Shown here in pieces: positions 35,620 through 46,517 of a stretch of 59,184 nt of DNA. Numbering within the stretch: position 1 is the stretch's first letter; every line of letters begins with the position of its first letter. This DNA is from an uncultured Thiohalocapsa sp. (GTDB lineage: Bacteria; Pseudomonadota; Gammaproteobacteria; Chromatiales; Chromatiaceae): contig NZ_CAJXYK010000040.1 of the NCBI RefSeq assembly GCF_913063425.1, forward strand, positions 1 through 59,184, given 5' to 3'. The translations under genes were made by a program, and so were the position numbers. Below the pieces are notes generated by a model. The model saw only the letters and a program-made list of their open reading frames with translations. It was not told where the DNA came from and ran no database searches.

Positions 35620-36004
35620 ACCCCTCGTGTACCTCGCCTACGCAGCTGCGGACAAGGTGTGGGCCGCGCAGTTCAGCACTGCTCTGCGCGATGCCGGCGT
35701 CAAGCTTTGGTTCGATGCGGCTGAGATTCGCCCCGGAGACGAGTGGAAGGATGCGACGGAGAGAGCCCTTCGGGACAGCAACATACTCGTCTTCGTTTTA
35801 ACACCAAACAGCGTTGACAACCCTTGGGCGCTGTTCGAGCTGGGCGCTGCCGTAGCCGACAATAAGCGCGTCATTCCCATTGTTGCGAAGCCATTCGACC
35901 CGAGCGAAACACCGCCGCTGATCGGGCGATATCGATTCCTCGATGAATCCTCCCCAACAGAAGCGGCGCGCCGCGTCGCCGAGGTCGTCGCCGAACCGGC
36001 CTGA
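35603..36004 (+). CDS. Stand-alone TIR-domain protein
   Basis: A 133-residue single TIR domain: EPLVYLAYAAADKVWAAQFSTALRDAGVKLWFD, then RPGDEWKDATERALRDSNILVFVLTPNSVDNPWALFELGAAVADNKRVIPIV. Glu79 in LFELG aligns with the catalytic Glu of NAD-cleaving TIRs. Bacterial TIR proteins usually act as NADase or cyclic-ADPR effectors of anti-phage defence or as toxins. No known Thoeris, CBASS or pAgo partner lies beside it. It sits inside the glycine cleavage operon, 60 bp before gcvPB, and its base composition is less GC-rich than its neighbours, hinting at transfer. Confidence 0.8.
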   Translation: MHRSHEPLVYLAYAAADKVWAAQFSTALRDAGVKLWFDAAEIRPGDEWKDATERALRDSNILVFVLTPNSVDNPWALFELGAAVADNKRVIPIVAKPFDPSETPPLIGRYRFLDESSPTEAARRVAEVVAEPA

Positions 36005-36064
36005 GGGACGAGCATCGCCCGACACTTCGACCCCTGTCAGCCTTCGACTGCTCCCGGAAGCCCT

Positions 36065-37525
36065 ATGCTGATCCAAGAACAATCCCGCCCCGGCCGCACG
36101 GCCCCCGCCCAGGCCCCGCTGCACGAGGCCGATATTTCGGATTTGCCCGCCGGCCTGCGCCGCAAGACCCGTGCGCCGCTGCCGGAGGTCTCCGAGCTGC
36201 AGGCCGTGCGCCATTACACGCGCCTGTCGCAGCAGAACTTCGCCATCGACACGCACTTCTATCCGCTTGGCTCGTGCACCATGAAGTACAACCCGCGGGC
36301 CTGTAACAGCCTCGCGTCCCTGCCCGGCTTTCTGGCCCGGCACCCGGCGGCGCCGGAAAGCCACAGCCAGGGCATCATGGCCTGCCTGCACGAGCTTCAG
36401 GACATGCTGAAGATCGTCACCGGCATGCATGCCGTGTCGCTGGCACCCGCCGCCGGTGCCCAGGGCGAGCTGGCGGGCGTGATGATGATCCGCGCCTACC
36501 ACGATGCGCGCGGCGACCACGACCGCCGCGAGATCCTGGTGCCGGACGCCGCCCATGGCACCAACCCGGCCTCGGCCATCATGGCCGGCTTCCAGGTGCG
36601 CGAGATCCCCACCGGCAGCAACGGCGACGTGGACATCGCGGCCCTGCGTGACGCCGTCGGTCCGCAGACCGCCGGCATCATGCTCACCAATCCGAGCACC
36701 GTCGGCGTCTTCGACCGCAACATCCAGGCCATTGCCGAGACGGTGCACGAGGCCGGCGGCCTGCTCTACTACGACGGCGCCAACCTGAACGCCATTCTGG
36801 GCAAGGTCCGGCCCGGCGACATGGGCTTCGACGTCATCCACATGAACCTGCACAAGACCTTCTCCACGCCCCACGGCGGCGGCGGGCCGGGTGCAGGCCC
36901 GGTGGGCGTTTCCAAGCGCCTGGAGCCCTACCTGCCCGTACCGCTGGTGGTGAAGGACGACGATGCCTACCACTGGCAGGTGGAGCAGGACCGCCCCGAG
37001 TCCATCGGCCGCATGACCGCCTTCGGCGGCAACATGGGCATCCTGCTGCGGGCCTACATCTACGCCCGGCTGCTGGGGGCCGAGGGCATGCGCCGCGTCT
37101 CCGAGTACGCCACCCTGAACGCCAACTACCTGCTGGCCCGCCTCAAGGACGCCGGCTTCACGGCTGCCTATCCGGAGCGTCGCGCCAGCCACGAGTTCAT
37201 CGTCACGCTGAAAAAGGAAGCCAAAGAGTACGGCACCAATGCAATGGACTTCGCCAAGCGCCTGCTGGACTATGGCTTTCACGCGCCGACCACCTACTTC
37301 CCGCTGCTGGTGCCCGAGTGCCTGCTGGTGGAGCCCACCGAGTCCGAGCCCAAGGAGGCGTTGGACGGCTTCGTGGACGCCATGACCAAGATCCGTGCCG
37401 AGGCCCAGGAAAACCCTGAGACCCTCAAGCAGGCCCCCTACACCCTGCCCGTGCGCCGCCTGGACGACGTGCGCGCCGCCCGCCAGCTGGACCTGGCCTG
37501 GAAGCCGGAGCGGGGGGAGGATTGA
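36065..37525 (+). CDS. gcvPB: Glycine dehydrogenase subunit 2 (P protein beta)
   Basis: A 486-residue C-terminal half of the two-subunit P protein, with [34 protein letters not shown] and the PLP-lysine motif [18 protein letters not shown]. It works with GcvPA to decarboxylate glycine and load GcvH. Start ATG 36065 leads directly into the family N-terminus. It follows the TIR gene by 60 bp with no terminator seen, so it is probably expressed from the gcv promoter. Confidence 0.96.
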   Translation: MLIQEQSRPGRTAPAQAPLHEADISDLPAGLRRKTRAPLPEVSELQAVRHYTRLSQQNFAIDTHFYPLGSCTMKYNPRACNSLASLPGFLARHPAAPESHSQGIMACLHELQDMLKIVTGMHAVSLAPAAGAQGELAGVMMIRAYHDARGDHDRREILVPDAAHGTNPASAIMAGFQVREIPTGSNGDVDIAALRDAVGPQTAGIMLTNPSTVGVFDRNIQAIAETVHEAGGLLYYDGANLNAILGKVRPGDMGFDVIHMNLHKTFSTPHGGGGPGAGPVGVSKRLEPYLPVPLVVKDDDAYHWQVEQDRPESIGRMTAFGGNMGILLRAYIYARLLGAEGMRRVSEYATLNANYLLARLKDAGFTAAYPERRASHEFIVTLKKEAKEYGTNAMDFAKRLLDYGFHAPTTYFPLLVPECLLVEPTESEPKEALDGFVDAMTKIRAEAQENPETLKQAPYTLPVRRLDDVRAARQLDLAWKPERGED

Positions 37526-37562
37526 GCGAAAGCGCCCACAGACACGCCCGCGAGGGAATCCA

Positions 37563-37787
37563 ATGGCCAACGACCTCGACAACCTGGTGCTCGGGCAGCT
37601 GCGGGCGATCCGTGCCGATATCGCAAAGCTGAAACGCCACGCGGAATCGACCAAGGCCCAGCTCGCCGGCATGGGCCAGCAGATCGGTGCCCTGACGATA
37701 GGCGTGTACGGCGGTCGTTCGGATATCGAAGAACTGCGCCGCCGTCTGGACCGGGTGGAGCGGCGCTTGGAGCTGGCTGACGGTTAG
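37563..37787 (+). CDS. Small coiled-coil protein of unknown function
   Basis: A 74-residue hydrophilic protein: LDNLVLGQLRAIRADIAKLKRHAESTKAQLAGMGQQ and a second helix IEELRRRLDRVERRLELAD with leucine heptads. Small proteins of this form are common in gammaproteobacteria, and their role is not known to me. It is 37 bp after gcvPB and 31 bp before dgkA on the same strand. Confidence 0.6.
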   Translation: MANDLDNLVLGQLRAIRADIAKLKRHAESTKAQLAGMGQQIGALTIGVYGGRSDIEELRRRLDRVERRLELADG

Positions 37788-37818
37788 GCGGGCCGCTTCC
37801 CCGGCCCGCAACAGCAAC

Positions 37819-38190
37819 ATGGCCCACCGCAACGTCCACGGCTGGAAGCGGGTCATCTACGCCTTCGGCTATTCCATGCAGGGGCTCAAGGCCTGTTGGG
37901 AAGGCGAAGAGGCCTTCCGACAGGAGCTGCTGGTGCTGATCCCGCTGCTGCCGCTCGGGCTCTGGCTCGGCGACTCGCCGGTGGAGCGCGCCATGCTCGT
38001 GGGCAGCCTGCTGCTGGTGCCCATCGTCGAGCTGCTGAACTCCGCCATCGAGGCGAATGTCGATCGCATCGGCTCCGAGCGTCATGAGCTGTCCGCCCGC
38101 GCCAAGGACATCGCCTCCGCCGCGGTGTTCGTCAGCATCCTGTTTGCGGCCGTCATCTGGCTGCTGATTCTGGTGCCGAAGTGGCTCTGA
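37819..38190 (+). CDS. dgkA: Diacylglycerol kinase
   Basis: A 123-residue inner-membrane enzyme that phosphorylates diacylglycerol, recycling lipid from osmoregulated-glucan synthesis. ACWEGEEAFRQEL is the cytoplasmic start motif, ELLNSAIEANVDRIG the active-site helix, followed by LSARAKDIASAAVFV and a last membrane segment ILFAAVIWLLILV. Three membrane spans and length are as expected for DgkA. Confidence 0.95.
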   Translation: MAHRNVHGWKRVIYAFGYSMQGLKACWEGEEAFRQELLVLIPLLPLGLWLGDSPVERAMLVGSLLLVPIVELLNSAIEANVDRIGSERHELSARAKDIASAAVFVSILFAAVIWLLILVPKWL

Positions 38191-38264
38191 CGCACCGCTC
38201 GTTGCCGGACATGGGCCGCGCGGCTGGTCTTCGCCTTGGCCCCAGTCCATTTGAGCCGTCTATA

Positions 38265-38495
38265 AGCAATACCGTCAATGTCCACGAGGCGAAGCCCCTC
38301 TTCTCCAGACTGCTGGAGCGCGCGCACCAGGGGGAGGAGATCATCCTCGCCAAGGCAGGCAAACCCTAAGCTCGGCTGGTGCCCCTGGCCGAATCGCCGC
38401 CGGCACGCCGTCCCGGTGGTCTCAACGGTCGCGTGGATGAAGCCTTCTTCGGGCCGCAGCCGGATGCCGAGCTGAACGCTTGGGAACCGGCCTGA
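38265..38495 (+). pseudogene. Decayed Phd/YefM antitoxin relic
   Basis: The frame reads NTVNVHEAKPLFSRLLERAHQGEEIILAKAGKP, then an in-frame TAA, then ARLVPLAESPPARRPGGLNGRVDEAFFGP and the antitoxin-like ending ELNAWEPA. The usual MxxVNVHEAK start has lost its Met. No VapC/PIN gene follows. Two lesions and a missing partner mark it as dead. Confidence 0.65.
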
Positions 38496-38597
38496 TGCGG
38501 CATCATCGCAGCTCGGGCATGCCGCTCCCACAGTCTTGACCTTTGCCGCGTGACCGCCAGAATCCAGCGTTACAGCATCAACGCAGCCGATCCACGC

Positions 38598-39128
38598 ATG
38601 AGCCGCACTCCCGACGACGCCCCGTTCCAACCGCTGGCCCTCGCGGTGCTCACGGTCTCCGACAGCCGCACCGAGGCCGACGATACCTCCGGCGACTATC
38701 TGCGCGAGCAGGCGCAGGCCGCCGGCCATCGCGTGGTGGAGAAGGTCATCTGCCGCGACGACCGCTACCAGCTGCGCGCCCTCTTCTCGCGCTGGATCGC
38801 CGATGACGACGTGCGCGTGGTGATCAGCACCGGCGGCACCGGCATCACCGGCCGCGACAGCACCCCCGAGGCCGTGCTGCCCCTGTTCGACAAGACCATC
38901 GACGGCTTCGGCGAGCTTTTCCGGCACATCTCCTACCAGGAGATCGGCGCCTCCACGGTGCAGTCCCGGGCCTTCGCCGGCATCGCCAACGGCACCCTCG
39001 TCTTCTGCCTGCCCGGCTCCACCGGTGCCTGCCGCACCGCCTGGGAGGGCATCCTCGAGAGCCAGCTGGACAGCCGCACCCGGCCCTGTAACTTCGCGCA
39101 GCTCATCGCGCGCTTCGGCGAGCGCTGA
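38598..39128 (+). CDS. moaB: Molybdenum cofactor biosynthesis protein MoaB
   Basis: A 176-residue MoaB/MogA-fold protein with [66 protein letters not shown] and the ending [15 protein letters not shown]. It adenylates molybdopterin or is its MoaB paralogue. ATG 38598 gives the family N-terminus; an upstream in-frame GTG at 38550 would add 16 unlikely residues. It is the first gene of a moaB-moeA-moaD block. Confidence 0.93.
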   Translation: MSRTPDDAPFQPLALAVLTVSDSRTEADDTSGDYLREQAQAAGHRVVEKVICRDDRYQLRALFSRWIADDDVRVVISTGGTGITGRDSTPEAVLPLFDKTIDGFGELFRHISYQEIGASTVQSRAFAGIANGTLVFCLPGSTGACRTAWEGILESQLDSRTRPCNFAQLIARFGER

Positions 39129-39130
39129 CC

Positions 39131-40375
39131 ATGGCGGGCGCCCACGACTGTGGAGAGCCGGCGCAGCCGCCGCTGTCGGTGGAGGCGGCGCTGGATCTGC
39201 TCCTCGCCGAGGCCCGGCCCGTCGCCGGCACGGCGCAGGTATCCCTCACCGACAGCCTGGGGCGCGTCCTCGCGGCCCCCGTCGTGAGCCCCATCGACCA
39301 GCCGGCCTGGGACAACAGCGCCATGGACGGCTATGCGCTGCGCGCCGCCGATGCCGGCACAGGTGTGCTGCCCGTGAGCCAGCGCATCCCCGCCGGCAGC
39401 AGCGCCGAGCCCCTGGCACCCGGCACTGCGGCGCGCATCTTCACCGGGGCGCCGGTGCCCGCGGGCGCCGACACCGTGGTGGTGCAGGAGGCCTGCGAGG
39501 TCCTCGACGACGCCCGGGTGCAGCTGCCCGCTGAGATCCAGCCCGGGCGCAACATTCGCCGCCGGGGTGAGCAGCTGCGCGCGGGGGAGGTGATACTGAC
39601 AGCTGGTCAGCGCCTCGGCCCACAGCACCTGGCGGTGGCCGCCTCCGTGGGTGCCGCGGCGCTGACGGTCCACCGCCGGCTGCGGGTGGCCATCTTCGCA
39701 AGCGGCGACGAGCTTGTGGAGCCGGGGGCGCCGCTGGGCCCGGGGCAGATCTACAACTCCAACCGCACCCTGTTCCAGGCCCTGCTCGCAGGGCTCGGCT
39801 GCGAGGTCCTGGACCTCGGCATCGTCGCCGACACCCGCGACGCCACCAAGGCGGCATTGGCCGACGGCGCCGCCCACGCGGACCTGGTGCTCGCGAGCGG
39901 CGGTGTCTCCGTCGGCGAGGAGGACCATGTGCGCCCGGCGGTGGCGGAGCTTGGCCGGCTCGACCTCTGGAGCGTCGCCATGCGCCCGGGCCGGCCCCTG
40001 GCCTTCGGCCACATCGCCGACACACCCTTCATCGGCAGCCCGGGCAATCCGGTGTCGCTGTTCGTCACCTTTTGCCTGTTCGCGCGCCCCTTCATCCAGC
40101 GCATGCAGGGCATGGACCCACTGCCGGCACCCAAGCGCATCCGCGCCGCCGCCGGCTTCGACTGGCCCAAGCCGGACAAGCGCCGCGAGTACCAGCGCGC
40201 CCGGCTCCGGGCGGATACCGCCGGAGATCCCTTGGTCGAGGTCTTCGCGAGCCGTTCTTCGGCGGATCTCACCTCGCTCACCTGGGCGGATGGGCTGGTG
40301 GAGCTGGTGGAGCATCAAGCCTTCCGCGCCGGAGAGCCCGTGAGCTTCATCCCCTTCACGGAGCTGCTGCCATGA
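39131..40375 (+). CDS. moeA: Molybdopterin molybdotransferase MoeA
   Basis: The 414-residue enzyme inserts molybdate into adenylated molybdopterin. Motifs: DQPAWDNSAMDGYALRAAD, RIFTGAPVPAGADTVVVQE, RRRGEQLRAGEVIL, SNRTLFQALLAGLGCEV, SGGVSVGEEDHVRP and GSPGNPVSLFVTF. Domain order and length are typical of MoeA. It begins 2 bp after moaB and its stop overlaps the moaD start by ATGA. Confidence 0.97.
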   Translation: MAGAHDCGEPAQPPLSVEAALDLLLAEARPVAGTAQVSLTDSLGRVLAAPVVSPIDQPAWDNSAMDGYALRAADAGTGVLPVSQRIPAGSSAEPLAPGTAARIFTGAPVPAGADTVVVQEACEVLDDARVQLPAEIQPGRNIRRRGEQLRAGEVILTAGQRLGPQHLAVAASVGAAALTVHRRLRVAIFASGDELVEPGAPLGPGQIYNSNRTLFQALLAGLGCEVLDLGIVADTRDATKAALADGAAHADLVLASGGVSVGEEDHVRPAVAELGRLDLWSVAMRPGRPLAFGHIADTPFIGSPGNPVSLFVTFCLFARPFIQRMQGMDPLPAPKRIRAAAGFDWPKPDKRREYQRARLRADTAGDPLVEVFASRSSADLTSLTWADGLVELVEHQAFRAGEPVSFIPFTELLP

Positions 40376-40623
40376 TCCGGGTGCGCTACTTTGCGAGCCT
40401 GCGCGAGGTCGTGGGCACATCCGAGGAGCAGCTGCCGCCGGAGCACGCCGGCACCGTCGCCGAGGTCCGCGCCCGGCTGCGAGCCCGCGGCGGCGCCTGG
40501 GCCGCAGCCCTGGATGACTATCGGCCCGTGCTCACCGCCGTGAACCAGCAGCTGGCCCAGCCCGACACGCCGGTGACCGACGGTGACGAGCTGGCCTTCT
40601 TCCCGCCGGTGACCGGCGGCTGA
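40372..40623 (+). CDS. moaD: Molybdopterin synthase sulfur carrier MoaD
   Basis: An 83-residue ubiquitin-like sulfur carrier, with IRVRYFASLREVVG at the start and PPVTGG ending in the required Gly-Gly, which becomes the thiocarboxylate that donates sulfur to precursor Z. It overlaps the moeA stop by ATGA. No moaE is adjacent. Confidence 0.95.
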   Translation: MIRVRYFASLREVVGTSEEQLPPEHAGTVAEVRARLRARGGAWAAALDDYRPVLTAVNQQLAQPDTPVTDGDELAFFPPVTGG

Positions 40624-40657
40624 GTCGCCGCCCGCCGGCGCCCGAGCGCAGGCCCCC

Positions 40658-42376
40658 GTGCCGCGCCGCACCCGCCCGCTGACCGCCCTGCCCCGCAAGC
40701 TCTGGGGCCGAGCGATTCAGCTCGCGCGCCGGCTGCCCGCGGTCGCGGACCTGGAGCTGCGTCACTATGTGGCACTGGAGGCACGCCTGCTCCACCTGCC
40801 TGCGCCCGACACAGCCAAGCCCGCATGCCCCTGGCCCCTGCCGCCGGCACCGGTGCTACGGCAGGCCCTGGCCGCGACGCCGGACTACCGGTGCATCGAT
40901 CTACGCAGCCCAGGCGGCGGCGACGCCGCATGGCTCAGCAGCCACGCCCTGAAGCCGGCACACATTGCCGCCAACCGCGGGCTGATCCCCGAGTCGCACC
41001 TGCCACCGCAGCGCATCGCACGCCGCCGCCAGCTCGGCCTGGAGCCGGATACGGACGGCACCGCCTTTCAGCTGGAGGCCCTGGACCAGGCCGCCGTGGA
41101 GGCCGTCTGCCCGGTGACGGGCCGGCTCCGCCGCGCCATTCACGGGCTCCTGGCCGCGCAGAATCAGCCCATCTTCTACTGGTTTCCAGCCGACGGAGAA
41201 GCACCCGCGATGCTGCTCGCCGCCGGCCGCGAGGGCCGCGGCTGGATCAAGCTCTATCTCTTCCTGCCGGCGCTGCGCACCGCCCTGCTGCTGGCGGATG
41301 CCACGCGCTGGCACGGCCGGGACGAGATCGACCAGCTGCGGGCCCACCTGCTCGCCGAGCACCGGGCCGTAGACGCCTATCTGCGCCGCACGGACCCGCC
41401 GCGGCCTTGGGTCCTGCTCGACAACCGACAGTTCGCACATCACCTCTGGAACGCCCTGAGCGGCCTGGAGCGTCTCGCGGCATCCTGCCACAAGGGCGAC
41501 AGCACGCCGCCGGCCGGCCTCCTCGTCTGCGCCGAGCCCTGGGGTCCGCCGGAGGCGCTCTTTCCGGAGCTTTCCGCAGCGGGCATCCAGGTGGAGCGCG
41601 CAATCTTTCCGGCACCCATCCAGGCCGCGCAGCGCGAGCACCGCCTGTTGCTGCGCGTCGGCGGCACGCGTATGAGCGAGGCGCTGCTCGCGCGGGTGCA
41701 TCGGCTCGCCGCACAGCGCGTGCCGGACGCCGTGCTTGCCCGGGCGGCGGGGCTGCGGCGCAACCACCACCCCATCCTCTGGGTGACGCTGCGCATGGAC
41801 AACCGCACCTGGGTATCGCAGGTGCCGGGGCTCATCGCCATCGGCCGCCGGCTCGCGGCAGACTACCCGCATGCGGCACTCGTCATCGACGGCTTCTCCG
41901 TGCCCTACGGGCCTGCCAACGCGCCCGACGCCGGACACGCAAGGCTCATCGCCGCGGAGCAGCGGGCCGCGACGGCCATCGCCGCCGCCCTCGCCGGCGT
42001 GCTGCCGGTGGTGAGCCTGGTGGGCCGCCCGCTGTTCGAGGCGGTGGTCTTCACAACGGTTGCGGACTGCTGTTTCGCGCACCAGGGCAGCCTCCAGCAC
42101 AAGATCGGCTGGCTCGGGAACTGCCCCGGCGTGGTCCACGCCAACCGCACGGTACTGACCACACCGATGCTCTGGGAGCCGGCCTTGAGCGCTCGTGTCG
42201 CCCAGACCCCGCCCACCTATCTGGACCCGGCACTGGTGCGCGACGTCCCCGGCGCCAAGCGGGTGGCGAAAAACCGCTGGATGGATGATCTGGACAACTA
42301 CGAGCTGGACCCGGACGCGGCCTATGAGGTGCTCGCGCCGCTGCTCGCTGACGGCCGGGAGCGCGGCTTGCGTTGA
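40658..42376 (+). CDS. Large protein of unknown function, possibly glycosyltransferase-like
   Basis: A 572-residue protein starting at GTG 40658, 34 bp after moaD. The N-terminal part is basic and the central region has PWVLLDNRQFAHHLWNALSGLE. The C-terminal half has ALVIDGFSVPYGPAN, LPVVSLVGRPLFEAV and DCCFAHQGSLQHKIGWLGNCPGVVHANR, which look like alternating strands and a His/Gly-rich ligand loop, as in GT-B-type transferases. I do not recognise the family and no membrane segment is evident. Its neighbour moaD is probably coincidental. Confidence 0.55.
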   Translation: MPRRTRPLTALPRKLWGRAIQLARRLPAVADLELRHYVALEARLLHLPAPDTAKPACPWPLPPAPVLRQALAATPDYRCIDLRSPGGGDAAWLSSHALKPAHIAANRGLIPESHLPPQRIARRRQLGLEPDTDGTAFQLEALDQAAVEAVCPVTGRLRRAIHGLLAAQNQPIFYWFPADGEAPAMLLAAGREGRGWIKLYLFLPALRTALLLADATRWHGRDEIDQLRAHLLAEHRAVDAYLRRTDPPRPWVLLDNRQFAHHLWNALSGLERLAASCHKGDSTPPAGLLVCAEPWGPPEALFPELSAAGIQVERAIFPAPIQAAQREHRLLLRVGGTRMSEALLARVHRLAAQRVPDAVLARAAGLRRNHHPILWVTLRMDNRTWVSQVPGLIAIGRRLAADYPHAALVIDGFSVPYGPANAPDAGHARLIAAEQRAATAIAAALAGVLPVVSLVGRPLFEAVVFTTVADCCFAHQGSLQHKIGWLGNCPGVVHANRTVLTTPMLWEPALSARVAQTPPTYLDPALVRDVPGAKRVAKNRWMDDLDNYELDPDAAYEVLAPLLADGRERGLR

Positions 42377-42406
42377 GGTTTCGCGGGACACTGTCCCTGC
42401 TCTGAC

Positions 42407-42463
42407 GCTGGGGCTGGGGCTGGGGCTGGGGCTGGGGCTGGGGCTGGGGCTGGGGCTGGGGCT
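42407..42463 (+). repeat. GCTGGG hexanucleotide tandem repeat
   Basis: Nine full perfect GCTGGG units plus a partial one, 31 bp after the preceding gene. The plus strand carries many runs of four G, able to form G-quadruplexes. It lies in the gap (42377-42574) between converging genes. Confidence 0.95.
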
Positions 42464-42574
42464 CGCAAGAGGATTCGCGCAACGGCGCCACGACGCAACG
42501 CGGTGGCCGATATGTGAGCCAGACCGACTGAAGCCGGTGTGCCCGGGCGGCGTCGCGATCTCCGCACTGATGCA

Positions 42575-43435
42575 CTAGCGCGCCAGAATCCGATCCACCG
42601 CCCGCTGCACCCGGTTCGACGGCACCGAGAAGCCGATGCCGACGTTGCCGCCGGTGGGGCCGATCAGCGCGGTGTTGATGCCGACGATGCGCCCGGCGAG
42701 ATCGATGAGCGGGCCGCCGGAATTGCCGGGGTTGATGGAGGCGTCGGTCTGGATCAGCTCGCCCAGGCTGTCGTCGGCGATGCCGGTGCGCCCCACGGCG
42801 CTGACGATGCCGGAGGTGACGGTCTGGCCCAGGCCGAAGGGGTTGCCGATGGCGAGCACGAAGTCCCCCACCTCCAGATCGCGGGAGTCGGCGAAGGCCA
42901 GGTCCGGCGCATCCAGCGGCATGATGCGCAGCACGGCCACATCGGTACCCGGATCACGGCCGATGAGCCGTGCCTTGAAGCTGCGCCGGTCCTTGAGCGT
43001 CACGGTGATGTCGCGGGCGTCCTCGATGACATGCGCGTTGGTGAGGACGATGCCGCGGCTTGCGTCTACGATGACGCCGGAGCCGACGCTCTCGCGCCGG
43101 CGCAGCTCCTCCGGCGTCGGCGGCTCGATGTCGAACTGCTCCAGGAAGCGCTGGAAGGCCGGGTCCGTCAGGAAGGGATGGTCCTCGAGACTCACCTCGG
43201 AGATCACCGCGACATTCACCACCGCCGGCGTCACCCGCCGCAACAGCGGGGCGAGCGACGGATAATCGCCGTCAACTTTCCAATAGGGCGTGGCGGCCAT
43301 GGCGGCGCCAGTGCCCTCGGGCCTGCCGCCCCCGGACTGTTGCGGCGGCAAGGTCTCCAGCGCGCAGCCGGCAAGCCAGCAGGCAGCGGCCAGGCTGCCC
43401 GCGAGCCCCGGCAGCCGGCGCGACCATCGGCGCAC
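42575..43435 (-). CDS. HtrA/Deg-like trypsin-family lipoprotein protease without PDZ
   Basis: A ~286-residue protein. GTG 43435 is a likely start because it opens a lipoprotein signal (RRWSRRLPGLAGSLAAACWLAGC, lipobox LAGC). The mature part is a trypsin-like domain with the HtrA triad: His in LTNAHVIED, Asp in GTDVAVLRI, Ser in INPGNSGGPLID, plus GNPFGLGQTVTSGIVSA. It ends VQRAVDRILAR, where DegP/DegQ/DegS would continue into PDZ domains. No PDZ is encoded. Likely an envelope-anchored protease or protease-like chaperone; the start is uncertain. Confidence 0.85.
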   Translation of the reverse strand: MRRWSRRLPGLAGSLAAACWLAGCALETLPPQQSGGGRPEGTGAAMAATPYWKVDGDYPSLAPLLRRVTPAVVNVAVISEVSLEDHPFLTDPAFQRFLEQFDIEPPTPEELRRRESVGSGVIVDASRGIVLTNAHVIEDARDITVTLKDRRSFKARLIGRDPGTDVAVLRIMPLDAPDLAFADSRDLEVGDFVLAIGNPFGLGQTVTSGIVSAVGRTGIADDSLGELIQTDASINPGNSGGPLIDLAGRIVGINTALIGPTGGNVGIGFSVPSNRVQRAVDRILAR

Positions 43436-43502
43436 ACAGCGGCACGCGCCCGTCGCCCCGCGCTGCCGCGACCTCCTCCCGGCGCCCGATACCACCGGCC
43501 GC

Positions 43503-44789
43503 TCAGTACCGCGCCAGTGTCGGCGCGGTCGCCAGCGCACTCGCCACCTGGTTGCGGAAGCCGTAGGACACGGGCTGGTTGATGAGCAGGCTGAAGGGGG
43601 TCCAGCCAGCGTTGCGGCGCACCCAGCCGGCGTAGCAACTGACGCCGCGCAGCGTACCGGTCTTGGCGCGGACATTGGGGTTGCCGTCCTGCGCCGGCAC
43701 CAGGTTGCGGTAGGGCGCCATGGCGTCCAGCACGTCGATGAGCTGACGCCCGCTCAGGCGGTTGCCGCGGGACAGGCCGGCGCCGTCCTCGATGACGAAG
43801 TCGCGCCAGCCGAACTTGCGCCGCGCCCAGTCCTCCAGAGCGCGCTGCGACTGGGCCATGCTGCTGCGCCCGCCGCGCTCGCCGAGCAGCAGAAAGAGGT
43901 CGTTGGCGACGAAGTTGGTGGAGTATTCCAGCATGTTCTCCACCACCGTGGACAGGGGGCGGCTGTTGCGATGCGTGAGCAGCAATGTCGCGCCCGCCGG
44001 CACCCGGCCCACCGTGACCCCGCCGTTCACCCGGATGCCGGCGGCCTTGAGCTTCGCGCTCAGCAGCTCGCCGAAGTGGCTCAGGGCGTTGTCGCGGGTC
44101 CTGAGATTGATGCGGTGCTTGCCGGCGCCCATGGCCGCACCCATGCGCTGGGCCGTGCGCGTGAGCTGGGTCTGCGTCTCGGCCGTGCTGACCCGGCCGC
44201 CGGAGACAACGACGTTCACCGTGTTGAAGTTCACCGCAAGCGCCGTCACCGGCGCATCATAGGGGTTGTGGCTGGACGAGCGCCCGGGGATGCGGTCGCC
44301 GGCCGCGAACAGCGTATCGTCCAGGCCGATGCCGCTGACGCTGCTGACCCCCTGGCGCCTGAGCGCCCGCACGGCCTGGTCCAGCTCCTCCGACACCAGA
44401 TAGGGATCGCCTTGGCCCACCACCCACAGCCGACCGTCGCCACCGCGGCGGAATTGCGTCGTGAAGCGGTGGCTGAGCCCCCAGCGCTCGATGGCGGCGA
44501 GCGCCGTCAACAGCTTCATGGTGGACGCCGGCACCATGCCGCGGTCGGCGTTGTCTGCAATGACGGTGCGCCCGCCCTCCTCCACCACCAGGCTCGCGTT
44601 GCCGAGCGCCAGCGCCTGGCCGATGGGGTCCGCCGCGGCGCAGGCGGCCCAGAGCATGAGCAACAGACCGATCCAGAGCGGCACCCAGCCCGCCGCCCGC
44701 GGCCGGGCCGGCGGAGCGCCGGGATGGACACCCATCCGGCGGCGGCCGGGGGACGCCGCCCCGCAGCGGCGGAAAGTCGAATCGGACAT
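43503..44789 (-). CDS. dacB: D-alanyl-D-alanine carboxypeptidase/endopeptidase (S13, PBP4-like)
   Basis: A 428-residue penicillin-binding protein that trims or opens peptidoglycan cross-links. The three active-site motifs are present: SxxK in PASTMKLLTAL, SxN in EYSTNFVAN and KTG in RAKTGTLRGVS. An N-terminal hydrophobic segment (WIGLLLMLWAACAAA) is a signal peptide after a long basic lead; an internal Met (MGVHPG) may be the true start. It is upstream of the HtrA-like gene on the same strand. Confidence 0.93.
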   Translation of the reverse strand: MSDSTFRRCGAASPGRRRMGVHPGAPPARPRAAGWVPLWIGLLLMLWAACAAADPIGQALALGNASLVVEEGGRTVIADNADRGMVPASTMKLLTALAAIERWGLSHRFTTQFRRGGDGRLWVVGQGDPYLVSEELDQAVRALRRQGVSSVSGIGLDDTLFAAGDRIPGRSSSHNPYDAPVTALAVNFNTVNVVVSGGRVSTAETQTQLTRTAQRMGAAMGAGKHRINLRTRDNALSHFGELLSAKLKAAGIRVNGGVTVGRVPAGATLLLTHRNSRPLSTVVENMLEYSTNFVANDLFLLLGERGGRSSMAQSQRALEDWARRKFGWRDFVIEDGAGLSRGNRLSGRQLIDVLDAMAPYRNLVPAQDGNPNVRAKTGTLRGVSCYAGWVRRNAGWTPFSLLINQPVSYGFRNQVASALATAPTLARY

Positions 44790-44935
44790 GGTGTGGTTCC
44801 TGGATCTAAACAAACGCAGGTCGGCGCAGTCGGCCCGACGCATGCGCGTCGCACACGGGCCGCCCGTCGCCGGATTGCGCCTGAGCTTAGCACGGGGCGG
44901 GGCCGGCCCCGCATGCCGGCGGCAAGCGGCAGGGA

Positions 44936-46509
<1,574 letters not shown>

Positions 46510-46517
46510 GACCTCCC

